Assembly (NCBI GenBank): GCA_023055505.1 | Contig: JALIRH010000030.1 | Location: 6,258,001-6,322,000 of the forward strand | DNA: 64,000 nt | Source of the DNA: Callipepla californica brunnescens | Taxonomy: Eukaryota > Chordata > Aves > Galliformes > Odontophoridae | Direction: 5' to 3' | Part shown: one piece after another, positions 1-9,560 of the stretch | How positions within the stretch are numbered: the stretch's first letter is position 1 | How the letters are laid out: every line of letters starts with the position of its first letter | The notes under the pieces: generated by a model | What the model saw: the letters and a program-made list of their open reading frames with translations, nothing else | Told to the model about the DNA's origin: nothing | The model's database searches: none | Made by a program: the position numbers and the translations under genes

Positions 1-136
1 TGATCTTCTTTGACTTTTGCATGCTCCTCTCAGTAAACAGAGGAGCAATCTGAGCATTTGCATTTGTTTGACTCGAAATTTTGGATACTGTATCCTCTCT
101 CTCTTTCTCCGTGTAGATTTTTCTGCATATTGAGAA

Positions 137-1907
137 ATGAGCGACAGTGTAGCCACAATGAAAGATGATGTGTTATCTGAACTTTTAGAAAAGCACGGTG
201 CCAGGCCCTCGTTAACAGGGGTAGACTGGGCACGGCAGAACTGGCATAACTTGCAGAGTGGCAGTGTTTCAGACCGTATTAGTGTTCTGCAAAAGAATGT
301 TCATAAACGAGCTGGAAAAGGTAAAGCATTTATTTGTGCTGTACTGGGTTCGGCTCTGGTTGCAGCCATAGGATTCCATGACCAGGAGCTTAAAGCAGAG
401 AGTCAAGCTTTACAAGCATTGCAGGAATCAGTTAAAGTAAGTCAGGAATTGATAAAAGCTCTGCAAAATCAAATTGTAAACCTAGAAGAGCAATTGGAAA
501 GGGAAAAACATAATTCTAATCTGTTGCAAATGGTTTTAAGGGAAGTGTTAACGGGTAAGGATGCTAGTGATACTAGTGCACCTCAAGAGAAAACATATTC
601 AAGGGAGGAATTGCAAGGTACAAAGGCAAATATTGACAAATTAGAAGCTCCCCCAGCTCGGTTGTGTCCTTTAATAAAAACTGAGTATTTATACGATAAT
701 GGTGAGGATTTAGATCCGCAAATAAACATTAAAGAAACCCCTTTCTCAGCCACTGAACTAGCAAAACTGAAAAGAGATTTTAGCCGCTCTCCAAAAGAAT
801 CAGAAACGGAGTTTGTATGGAGAGTTAGTCTCAGTGGTGGAGACCAAATGCTGTTAACTGAAAAAGAAGCTGAAGGTTATTGGGGACCAGGAGTATTTTT
901 AACTACTGTCAACAATTGTGCTCCCTGGTCCCTAACACAGAGAGCTGCCTATTGGGCAGGTGGTCTTAACCCTCTAGAAAGGGGAGACCCCCTTGCCATT
1001 ACTGGGACAGTTGATCAATTAGTGGAAAGTGTTCAAAAGGCTGCTTGTCTGCAAATGATGTATGATAGAAAGCTGCAGCCACACCATGAATCCCCTATGA
1101 TGATGCCTGTTGATCCTGAGAGAATGACCCCTCTTATCAGGGGATTTCCGGAATCGCTGAAACCCTTAGGCATACAATTGCAAGGAAGGTTACAGGATAT
1201 GTCTCAAGGAGAAAGAACCTGGGCAGCATTAGAAGGAACCACAACCTCTAATCGTGTGCAGTCAGGGTACAAAGCATGGACGTGGGGGGAGGTTGCTCAA
1301 GAATTAATTAACTGTGTGAGAAAATATGGACCAGTGATTTCTTTCACCAGCAAATCTGAGACAAATTGAATGAGGTGTGCAGAGGCCAATTTGACCCCTC
1401 CCCTATCCAACCAGGACCACAACAGATTTAAAAGGGTCTCATTTTCAGTGAAAGCAAGTGGGAGAAATATAAATCATAAACGTAATAGTTCTTGGATGCT
1501 GGGCAGGCAGAGGGGCATTCCGCGAGAATTAATGGATGGATTATCTACAGACAAGTTAGAGGAGTTAGTTAGTGGGTGGCCAGAACAAAAGCCCAAAAGA
1601 AGTGACACTCCACCTCCGAGGGCCCCCAACTTTGGAATCAGCACGGGCACAAAGACCGCAGGAAAACTGATTCCCTCACCCCTCTCAAGTGTGTGAGGGG
1701 GGGAAAGGAGGGTGGATGTACATTAGGAAACTTAGAACGAAAGGAAATGACCTGTTAAATACGCTTAGAAGGCTAAGGATGCCTGGGAAAAGGAATGTAA
1801 AAGTACCAGTCATCGGATTATTCCCTCATTTGAACCACATTAACAAGCCCCAACAGGGCAGGCCTATGTCCTGTTTTGTTTTGCAGAAGACCCCCGTTGG
1901 ACCTTGA
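137..1907 (+). pseudogene. Gag-like ERV gene, type I (unit 1)
   Basis: The ATG at 137 opens 410 codons ending in TGA at 1367-1369. Visible parts: a hydrophobic segment at about residues 64-80, a charged coiled-coil-like stretch at about 81-138, and a capsid-like region at about 205-395 with the motif ETEFVWR and a tryptophan- and proline-rich core. After the TGA the same frame stays open to 1696 and a shifted frame to 1907. Types II copies read through at the matching place, so the TGA is a nonsense mutation that cuts the C-terminal part. No zinc knuckle is seen. I assign it to Gag from the retroviral setting and layout, not from a database match. The neighbours are an Env-like remnant and an LTR on the same strand, with no pol between. 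Confidence 0.7.
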
Positions 1908-2083
1908 CTGAACACAGAAAGGCAGACAGCTGACTTTAATCATTTGTGTTCTGGGACAAATACTGAAGATGTGATCATACTAGAACGCTGAATACACCTC
2001 TTGATTACACTGTGTGTTTTGGTTGCATAGTATCATGTGTGGGTGCTGTCTTTTGGTCTGTTAAACTTCACACTTGGGTTTGA

Positions 2084-2780
2084 TTTTTCAAAGGTTTTGC
2101 TGACTTACTGGCTACTCCCTGCGCAGTAATGCCACTCCTTTTGATCCTTTCTTCTACCCCTTTTTATCAAACTGATTATGATTTGCATGTAACTCCGCTA
2201 TGGTGTTTCCAACTTCCTAATAAATTTGGAAATCAACCTAGGGACCCATCTCATATCTGTCAGATGTGGTCACCAAAAGAAACCCATTCTGTTATTGATG
2301 CTTTTTAGTGTCAGAGAGATGTTTACTGTAACACCAGTCCAGGAGTTCCATCCAAAACATGGTTGTTGGAAGGTGTTCTATGTTTTGTCAAGTGTATGTT
2401 TCTCTAATGTTTTCTATTATGGGATGTCCTAAACACACTATCCCATTAAAGTTCTATACACTATAACAATACTTGAACTTGCCAAACTAGTATCTACCTG
2501 TCTATCTGTCTGTCAGCTTTTCAATCGCTTTTAAGATGCTCAAATGACAACTCTGGTCATATTTAATCTTGAAGCAACAGGCAGTGTTGCAGTGTGGTGA
2601 AATTATACCTTTGCTCAGCCTATTAGAAAACATGTTTGTTCCACCTATAGTCCTGGCAAAACACCAAATCAACTTTGAAAACATTACATGGCAAATCCCA
2701 AAAGAATACTATTCACAGAAGATAGTGAGGAAGATAGTATATTTTGCTAGGCTTATCAGCATGGTAAACAGACAATCGGT
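2084..2780 (+). pseudogene. Env-like remnant (unit 1)
   Basis: One frame from 2084 stays open for about 75 codons and reads like a hydrophobic leader followed by a polar, cysteine-bearing ectodomain (short motif HVTPLWCFQLPN). It then has stops near 2307, 2405 and beyond. A later open stretch (2569-2780) includes a possible N-glycosylation site (NIT). It lies after a Gag-like gene and before an LTR on the same strand, where env is expected. There is no transmembrane subunit, fusion peptide or furin site that I can name, so the call is inference. It could instead be unrelated 3' sequence. Confidence 0.35.
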
Positions 2781-3094
2781 TAAAAAAAAAAAAAAAAAGT
2801 AAAGAAATAAAAGAGGCTTACATTTTGCAGATTGTCAAGGATCACTGATAACTCCACAGGAGAGGGATCTCCAACGAGATATTATTCCCTAGGGGTGGTC
2901 AGCCCTTAAATGGGGTCTGGGATAGGTGGAGCCAGACTCTCCCCCTTCTAGTCACACAGGTACACTGCCTTCACCTGTGCTCCAGCGACTGACTCAGTGC
3001 TCACCTCAGGTGATCCATCAGGTCTTGATTCAACATTTCCCATACAAGGGAGATGGTCATTATGGTCATAATGAGGACCAAATCTTATGAAACG
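2781..3094 (+). other. A-tract and unassigned stretch before the LTR
   Basis: An A17 run starts at 2781 (A/G-rich and longer in unit 2 at about 21,168-21,212; A18 in unit 4). It is followed by about 290 bp shared by units 1, 2 and 4. I see no reading frame I trust here. On the minus strand, a purine-rich block near 2940 precedes a TTTAA-containing segment that could be an old LTR promoter, but this is weak. Confidence 0.4.
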
Positions 3095-3560
3095 TGTCCT
3101 GGTTTTATGATTTGTATTGGTATTCCGCACCATAACATCATGTAGTGCATTGAGAATTAAAGAGTTAATGCTGCAGAACCGTGGATCACCGACAGTTCCA
3201 GGTATACCTGTCTCAGGAGAGAAGAAGAATGACGTTAAGCAGAGGACTTTGAATTGTTTTGTATTTTTATGTTTTTTCTGCTCAGAGACTGAGTGCCACG
3301 AGATGCTCTCATTCCTTTGGGGATCAACCCAGCTGCGGATGCTCACTGCAATCTCACTGTCAGTGTTTAGTGTAAGGCCTTTGGTTTATTGGACCCTCGC
3401 TCTTGCTCATTCTATTTGATTTATTGCTTTCAATTACAACTATATTGTGTATATTGTATTATATGTATGTTGTATTATATTGTGCTAATTTGTTTTCCGA
3501 TATCTTCTTTAGTAAATTAGTATTTCTCCTCAGATCATTGCCGCTATCTTCATTCTAGGC
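3095..3560 (+). mobile_element. ERV LTR, 3'-truncated (unit 1)
   Basis: Starts with TGTCCTGGTTTTATGATT, the same family start as the other LTRs here, and includes the shared block ATTCCGCACCATAACATCATG. The middle has the TTAGTGTAAGGCCTTTGG block and a T/A-rich segment ending near the cattctaggcc junction. The family's C-rich tail ending GAACCGGGCC is missing; unit 2 keeps about 45 bp more. No target duplication can be checked because the 3' end is lost. Confidence 0.75.
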
Positions 3561-4490
3561 CTAGGCTATACATAATTTCATGTAAGGACTCCTCAGAGAT
3601 TGCAACAGTGAGACAGTTATCTTGCTTAGTAAAGCTGTCAGAGTGGAGCATGTGTTTCGTTGCATTAAGGCAAGAGCGAAGGGGGTGCATTCCACATAAC
3701 CTTAAGCAATCAGACACTTCAATTAGGAGAGAACAAGCAAGCAAGCAAGAATTTTTTGGGGGGAGGGGCTGCAAAAAGATTGAGGTGGCATAGTAAAGAG
3801 ATAAGATTCATCTCACTTAAAATGAGCTGCCTTATACGCAATAGACTGAGTCTACTTGCAACTAAGTCTGAGCGAGGCATTCAGATGAGCAAGTATGAAT
3901 CCCCCAGTCCTGATTCATCTGACCCCTTAATACACCAGCAACACCAAGAAAAAGGGGATTTTTGAGGAAAGAGAGAAAGGAAGAAAACAACCAACCGACA
4001 TCAAAACACATTTCATTTATTTTACACTTCCTTGAAGTATGAGTCTTTGCCCGAGGACAGTGAGAGTTTGTGCTCAAAAATTAAAGTCATACAATACTGG
4101 AAATGTATTGATACATTTGCATAGCACAAGCATCAATTATCAGTAATTTAAGCAGATATTAACACAGGACCTTAAAAACATAAGTTGGATAGGAGCGCTA
4201 CACGGAACCAGGTTTGGAGTGAATATTGGAGGCAACTGACTGTGATTTCTGTGTGCAAATTGTTCTCTTTGTAATCTAATGCCAAAACACACCTCTGTCC
4301 CAAAGGCTGCCTGCCTCCAAGGGGGAATTGTTTTCTCATTACCATCTGATTCTAATACCAAAGCACACTTCCGTCCCACATGTTGCACACCTCCAAGGGG
4401 AAAGCACCCCTCACTGAGCAGGAGCTCTGACCTTTTGAGCCAGACTTCTAAAAGCAAAGAGCAAACATTGTACGCCAACCAGGATAGTGG
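3561..4490. other. Unassigned cassette spacer
   Basis: Shared by units 1, 2 and 4 (about 22,005-22,936 and 46,059-46,980). There are short ORFs on both strands only. None has a recognisable motif or a coding-like pattern of substitutions by eye. Two related stretches near 4,280 and 4,350 (ccaaaRcacacYtcYgtccca, 70 bp apart) form a weak direct repeat. Confidence 0.5.
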
Positions 4491-4665
4491 AATCATACAA
4501 TCATGAAGACTGGAGAGGAATCTGAAGTACTCATCCAGTCCAACCGTCCACGTACCACCAGTACTGCCTGCTGACCACGTGCCTCAGTGACACATCTCCA
4601 TGTTTGTGGAATATTCACCTCCAGGGATGGTGACTCCACCGCCTCCCTGGGTGGGATTGCCTGTG
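4491..4665 (-). mobile_element. CR1 LINE 3' tail (unit 1)
   Basis: Reading along + it begins with the terminal aatcatacaatcatg octamer-type repeat, then the conserved tail with catccagtccaaccgtcca and ccagggatggtgactccacc. That is the avian CR1 3' untranslated end in inverted orientation, about 175 bp, 5'-truncated as usual. Confidence 0.8.
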
Positions 4666-5842
4666 GGAATGCAAAGGAGGTTTATTTTCTAACAAAACAT
4701 TTTAGCCATTAATGCAACACCCGGACTGGCAATAATGAATAGGTGAAGAAATAATGAATAGTTATTAACGAGTAATTGCAAAGAGTCAAATGCCTTAGGG
4801 CTTTTCTTCAGACCCATGGGCATCAGAGGGAGCACAGCTGTGTGCCGTGACTATAAAGCCATTGCCTTTGGAACCAAACCAACCCCTGCAGTCCCAGTTG
4901 GCTCTTGAAGAGATAAATACCCAGAGCGTACAATGAAAGAAGATCTCCATCCTCTGTCGCACCATGTTCCTCCCCTATCAGCAGGTGGTGAGCGAGACAG
5001 CTGAGGTCATGGGTCCAGAACTGAATAGAGTTTAACCTCTGGTCCATGCACAGCACTACTAAATCCATGAGTGTGTGGGAAAGGAAGAGAAAGAAGACTT
5101 CAGACCAGGATGATGGACTACCAAGAAAGCTCCTGAAAGGGAGGTATGTCTTGAAGCTGATTGCATATGTTTGCAAGAAAATTAAAGCTGGGGTTGCCTC
5201 CAGAAATAAAGTTATGGTGTGGAGTGAAGTTGGGGGTTTGGCAGCTGGGGATCTGTTATTGCTTGGGTAGCATCAAGGAAGATGGCTGATAAGAGCTGCA
5301 AGGGATGGTCAGGTCTCTGCCGTCTTGCATTCACACATGAGCCAGGGAGCACTGATGTCAGTGAGAATAAACCTGAGTGAACTCAGAATCAGTGAGAAAG
5401 AAAAGCACCTCGGGCTGTGCTGGTCTCCCTCCGCAGGACACCAGACGTGGGTGGCTCACTTTGCCCCAGGAGGAGAAACAACGACTTGAAGAGTGGATTA
5501 CAAGAAGGGGGACAACAGGAAAAGGAACACACACTTATTTCTCCTGAGTTTAGGAGTAATGATCACAATCAGAAGATAGGTGAGTGATAGTATTATTGAG
5601 CTTGGACAAGTCATGAGTGATAGCTGAATTCTGGTCAGACCGCCAAAACAGGATGGAGACAAAGAATGACTTTTCTTTGATCAAAGCCTGTTCTTTGTGG
5701 CTCGTGATCAAAACTGTACAGGTGACAGCAGCTAAAGCTCAGAATCCTACTTCACATCCACAGGTATGCATTGGTATTCCCCTCAATATGGTCCGCTGCC
5801 CTCTGAGGTAGATGTTAGCATATACAGTACAGAATGAGTCAC
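4666..5842. other. Unassigned cassette spacer
   Basis: Shared by units 1, 2 and 4 (about 23,112-24,286 and 47,156-48,335). It holds short ORFs with no recognisable domain. Unit 2 has a small deletion (actgtacag near 5,713 is missing). No feature beyond the duplication can be supported. Confidence 0.5.
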
Positions 5843-5925
5843 TGTCATGGTTTTATGACTTTTGGTATTGGTATTCCACATCATAACATCATGTAGTGCC
5901 TTAAGTGTTAAAGGGTTAATGCTCT

Positions 5926-6017
5926 TGGTCTAGTGGTTAGGAGCTGGCGCTTTCACCGCCGCGGCCCAGGTTCTGATAACGCCAAGGTCGTGGGTTCGAT
6001 CCCCATATGGGCCACCA
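5926..6017 (+). other. tRNA-Glu/tRNA-Ile fused sequence with CCA (unit 1)
   Basis: Bases 5926 to about 5971 follow tRNA-Glu from the D arm to the middle of the T arm, with TTC in the anticodon position (ggcgctttcaccgcc). From about 5973 the sequence follows tRNA-Ile from its anticodon loop (ctgataacgcc) through the T arm (gtgggttcgatcccc) and acceptor strand to an encoded CCA at 6015-6017. The 5' and 3' ends cannot form an acceptor stem, so this is not a working tRNA gene. The match to both tRNAs is from memory of vertebrate sequences. Confidence 0.7.
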
Positions 6018-6164
6018 GACAGAGAGAGGGCATCCTGGGGGCAGCAGTGGTCTGCAGGGTGCTGGGCAGCCCAGCTCCGTCCTCTTTTGGGACCGGTGGG
6101 TCTGTTTGGACCCCCGACGGTGGCTCTGTGTTGGGACCTCGTGTCTGTGCCTGTTTCGCCTCCT

Positions 6165-6440
6165 GGTACTGCGGCGTCGAGGCTGGAGTGGTCATCACCC
6201 GCAAAGAGCAACTATGAGTCCTCTAGCAGCAGCCTGCTCCATCCCCAGGGGGTGCGCAGGAACGTATTGTTCCCCTCCCGCACGTAGACCAGGCTGTCCT
6301 CGGGGACAGCACTGCCAGACTTCAGCATCAGCTCCTTTGACCTGAACACCCACGTCTGGCGCTGGAGGTCGGTGCTGGGTTCCAGTGGTTCCGGGTGGGG
6401 AACATCAGCATCTGGAGAAGCCACTGCCCAGGCTGCTTTG
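6165..6440 (-). pseudogene. Collagen-like trimerisation-domain fragment (unit 1)
   Basis: The minus strand has an open frame with the pattern VPEDSLVYVREG followed by WGWSRLLLEDS and, after one stop, LFAGDD. This resembles the noncollagenous trimerisation domain of multiplexin (XV/XVIII-type) collagens, where an E-G-S-L-x-Y-V segment is followed by a W-R-x-(L)-L-E segment. There are no Gly-X-Y repeats. It lies inside the inverted-end element, so it looks like a captured host fragment. The family call is tentative and rests on a short motif. Confidence 0.4.
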
Positions 6441-6562
6441 GCAGCTGCCGGCTGCCTGCAGGGCTGCTGTCCACGCATGGGGTACACGCGGTTTTAACTC
6501 TTCATGCACTACGTGGTGATATGATGTGGAATACCAATACCAAAAATCATAAAACCGTGACA

Positions 6563-7190
6563 GTCATCTTCCTCCTAACAGCAGATGAAATTTGTTTCTG
6601 TAGCAGCTACACAGACATTTCGGACCAGGAGTGACACTCAGAACCAGGGAATACGTCCAGAGATTTGCTGAATGAATTTAATTAGCTCAAAGACAAAGAT
6701 AGTGTTGGACATCTGAGCTAGACATTCAGAGCAGAGTTCAACAGATATATAGAACTTTCCTTATCATCGGGAGGGCCCAGGGTACCTCAGACATTTCTAC
6801 TAAGTTGGCTGGTTTCATAAATTATACAATACATGCCCTTCCCCCAAAAAAGTACCAGAAGGAAAGTAGAGAAAATAGATATTGGATCATGCGGACTAAT
6901 TTCTGTCCACTTGAGTACAATCAGCTTTTCCGCCATCCATGTAAGAAAGGAAGAAATATGGGGAAATGATTCAGTGGGCATGGAGGTGCCAGGGCAATGG
7001 AAGGACAAGGTGATCTTAGCGATATTTCCCAACATTAATTATTCAGTGATGACATTAAAAATGTGAAGATTTTATCTATACTTCAAGGCATGATGGGAAT
7101 TTTTTAGTTTGCAGTGTCAAGACCAATTTCATTTCTCATTCTTAAGGGAAGAAAACTAAACCTATATTGCATCAGTGACTTTTAAAAGTC
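6563..7190. other. Unassigned spacer before the telomeric tract
   Basis: Shared by units 1, 2 and 4 (unit 2 lacks about 45 bp near 6,705-6,750). Only short ORFs occur on both strands and no protein motif is recognised. Confidence 0.5.
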
Positions 7191-7405
7191 TAACCCTAAG
7201 GCTAACCCTACCTTCACAAGAACCGTAACACTAACCCTAACCTTAACACTAATCCAAAACCTAACCCTAAACCTAGCCTGAAACCAAACCCTAACACAAC
7301 CTGAACCCTGACCCTAAACCTTCCCTAACCCTCACCATAAAACTAGCCCTAACCCTAACACATACATAAGCCTAACACTAACCTCTAACCCAACTCCTAA
7401 CCCAA
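7191..7405. repeat. Degenerate telomeric (CCCTAA)n tract (unit 1)
   Basis: About 215 bp of diverged CCCTAA/TAACCC units (for example taaccctaaggctaaccc and ccctaaccctaac) on the + strand. This is an interstitial, decayed telomere-type repeat. It sits about 1.2 kb upstream of the OR coding exon. Confidence 0.85.
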
Positions 7406-8589
7406 CTCAGCGTTACTGGCCAAGCTCCTAATTCTGTAGCAAGCAGACACAGTCATTCATACAAACACACCATCTTTGTAGCTAAAGAATTATGTAGAGG
7501 AAGCAAAAAGTCATGTAATTTCCTCCTGCCTCAACTCTACTGGGATGACTGAATGGATTTAGGAAAACAAAAGGACACTGAACATCAATTTCACTTTGTT
7601 TTTAAATGGTTTTCATTGTTGGGGGTGAGTCAGAATCCACTGTTTCATTCCAAAGGTACGGAAATGAAATTATTTGTTGTGCTCCGTGGAAAACACCCAT
7701 TATCTTCTGTGACTGGCATATGGTGATGCTTGGTGGATTCATTTGGTAGAAAGATTTAGGTAATGGCTTTTTCTTCATGTCTCCAATGTTCTAATGACTT
7801 AACTGGAAAATTAGGTACTGCGATGGGATTTTTTGAGGGGAGAGCTGGAAGTCTGCATGAGATCTAGGCACCCTTAGCTCCCTTGAAACACAGCTATGGA
7901 AAATAGATTTGGTTTGAAAATACTGATGTATTCCGGAGAAAATCTAGGATGAAACTCACCATTCCTTGGGATGGCTGTACTGACGTCATGAAGTACAAAG
8001 ATTACAAAACGATCCATTGTGATCCGCTTTGCAGCTGTCCAACGAATTCACCCCAGCAATTCATACACCTTCCTTCCAATGTGAGTGGTCTGTAACAAGT
8101 TTCTTTTTTCTAATCAGCGGATGTGATTTTAGGTTTGAGTAATTTGAGACTGCAATTCATGCAGCTTTGTTTGGCTGCCTACATCAGAATGAGATGTACC
8201 ATACCTCGGAAGGGCCTGCTTTGTTCACTTGGAGAGGCTGTATGCTCAGAGCAAGAGAGTGATAATATCCATCCCATAGATCAGCCACTACCGGAGACTG
8301 CACAGGTGGTTTACAACCTCAATTTAATCCAAGTGCCGCTTCCTAGAGAGAGAAAATGTGGAACATCTGATGACATGCTGACTTTCAGTTCACAGTTCCA
8401 GTCAAATGCCAAAGTTAGTGGGAATCTACATGACTTGCTTCTAAGTATTTCACCATAAGGAGTTCCGTAACGCTCGGCAATGGTCACATTGTGTGCACTT
8501 AAGTAGTATAAGTATAGCCCAAGTTGCTTAAATCCTGTAGTATATTTGCACTGCTTTGTTTATTACTGACTGTCTGTCAGAGTTTGCAG
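7406..8589 (+). promoter_or_regulatory. Upstream region of OR gene 1
   Basis: OR genes usually have a noncoding first exon and one intron before the single coding exon. A likely 3' splice site (ctgtctgtcagagtttgcag) ends at 8589, nine bases before the ATG at 8598. The region 7,520-8,552 is also present in unit 4 but deleted in unit 2. A 111-codon ORF (8123-8458) is conserved in unit 4 but has no motif, and I do not call it a gene. I could not place the promoter. Confidence 0.4.
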
Positions 8590-8597
8590 GAGTGAAA

Positions 8598-9560
8598 ATG
8601 GAGCGTGAAAACTCTACAGTAGTTAGAGAGTTTGTTCTGCTCAGATTGTCCCATACCCGCAAAGTCCAGCCAGTTCTCTTCTTCTTCCTCCTGCTGTTCT
8701 ACGTGATAGTTCTCCCAAGCAACATCCTTCTCATTCTCACCGTACAGAGGGATTCCAAACTGGGATCACCCATGCACTTTTTCCTGGTCAATCTGGCATT
8801 CTTGGATATCTGCTACTGCTCTGTGACCCTATCCAAAATGCTGGCTGACTTATTCTCAAACCCTCAGACCATAGCCTACAATGCCTGCATGGCCCAGCTT
8901 CTGCTTCTTCACTTCCTGGGAGCAGCGGAAATGTTCCTGCTCTTGGCCATGGCTTATGATCGTTACGTTGCGATTTGCAAACCCCTTCGCTACACTGTGC
9001 TTGTGAACAGGACAGTTTGCCACGTCCTGGTTGGAGCTTCATGGGGCGGTGGCTTCCTTCATGGCATCATTGTATTTGCTCTCACCATCAAGCTCCCCTT
9101 CTGTGGCCTCAACATCCTGGACAGCTTCTTCTGTGACGTCCGACAGCTGGCTAAGTTGGCCTGTGCTAACACTTACACAGTGGAACTTCTGATGTTCCTC
9201 AACAATGGCATCGTCATTGTCACGTGCTTTGTACTTCTCCTCATCTCCTACACAGTCTTATTGCTGAAGCTCCAGACTCACCCCACCAAGGCAAAAAAGA
9301 AAATAGCCTCCACCTGTGTTTCCCACATTGTTGTGGTTTTCGTCACGTTTGGCCCAGCTATTTATATCTACGTCCTACTCTTTCAGGCCGTCCCAGTGGA
9401 AAAAGTAGTTGCTCTTTTCCATATGGTCATCTTTCCCTTGACTAATCCCATCATATACACCCTTTGTAACAAGGAGATCAAAAGCTCCATGTGGAAGTTG
9501 GTCTGCAAATACTTACAGCAGTGTAGACTTTTTAAAAAGTATTTTGAAGTGAATAAATGA
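8598..9560 (+). CDS. Olfactory receptor, class II, OR4-like (OR gene 1)
   Basis: Intronless 320-residue odorant GPCR expected in olfactory neuron cilia, coupling to Golf. I start at the ATG at 8598, because the in-frame upstream extension begins with TTG. Motifs in order: N-glycosylation NST at 5-7, PMHFFLVNLAFLD at 58-70, extracellular-loop Cys97 and Cys179, MAYDRYVAIC at 118-127, KPLRY at 128-132, KKKIASTCVSH at 233-243, and PLTNPIIYTLCN at 280-291. Seven hydrophobic segments are visible. The usual PMYFFL reads PMHFFL, and the usual arginine of the NPxIYxxRN box is Cys290. Ser79 replaces the proline seen in the other two copies. The family 4 label is my recognition, not a search. Length and motifs indicate an intact gene. 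Confidence 0.92.
   Translation: MERENSTVVREFVLLRLSHTRKVQPVLFFFLLLFYVIVLPSNILLILTVQRDSKLGSPMHFFLVNLAFLDICYCSVTLSKMLADLFSNPQTIAYNACMAQLLLLHFLGAAEMFLLLAMAYDRYVAICKPLRYTVLVNRTVCHVLVGASWGGGFLHGIIVFALTIKLPFCGLNILDSFFCDVRQLAKLACANTYTVELLMFLNNGIVIVTCFVLLLISYTVLLLKLQTHPTKAKKKIASTCVSHIVVVFVTFGPAIYIYVLLFQAVPVEKVVALFHMVIFPLTNPIIYTLCNKEIKSSMWKLVCKYLQQCRLFKKYFEVNK
9552..9557 (+). promoter_or_regulatory. AATAAA overlapping the OR gene 1 coding end
   Basis: The last two sense codons (AAT AAA) spell the canonical polyadenylation hexamer directly before TGA (9558-9560). Other signals may exist downstream, so its use is not shown. Confidence 0.35.

Larger units (their letters stand above)
5843..6562. mobile_element. 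Composite element with inverted LTR ends (unit 1)
   Basis: The left end starts TGTCATGGTTTTATGACTTT. The right end, read on the other strand, starts TGTCACGGTTTTATGATTTT. The two stay similar for about 70-80 bp and match the 5' ends of the ERV LTRs in the window. The flanks are gtcac and gtcat, a possible imperfect 5-bp target duplication. Inside are a fused tRNA-like sequence (5926-6017), a GC-rich spacer and a minus-strand collagen-like coding fragment. It could be two LTR ends brought together by rearrangement, or a mobile foldback element. No transposase is present. Confidence 0.6.

Noticed and set aside
5926..6017. Functional tRNA-Glu or tRNA-Ile gene
   Set aside because: The sequence switches from one tRNA to the other, the two ends cannot pair as an acceptor stem, and it contains an encoded CCA.
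7191..7405. Active telomere or chromosome end
   Set aside because: The repeats are short, highly degenerate, interstitial and present three times within duplicated DNA.
8123..8458. 111-codon ORF upstream of OR gene 1, conserved at 50,616-50,951
   Set aside because: No motif is recognised, the start is not supported, conservation is explained by the recent duplication, and it is deleted in unit 2.
8556..8597. Upstream extension of OR gene 1 (14 more codons)
   Set aside because: It begins with TTG, not ATG, and the ATG at 8598 follows an acceptor-like site and gives the usual OR N-terminus with NST. The same holds for the other two copies.
8788..9042. Minus-strand ORF of 84 codons within OR gene 1
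   Set aside because: It is the shadow of the OR coding frame on the other strand; the same shadow occurs in all three copies.
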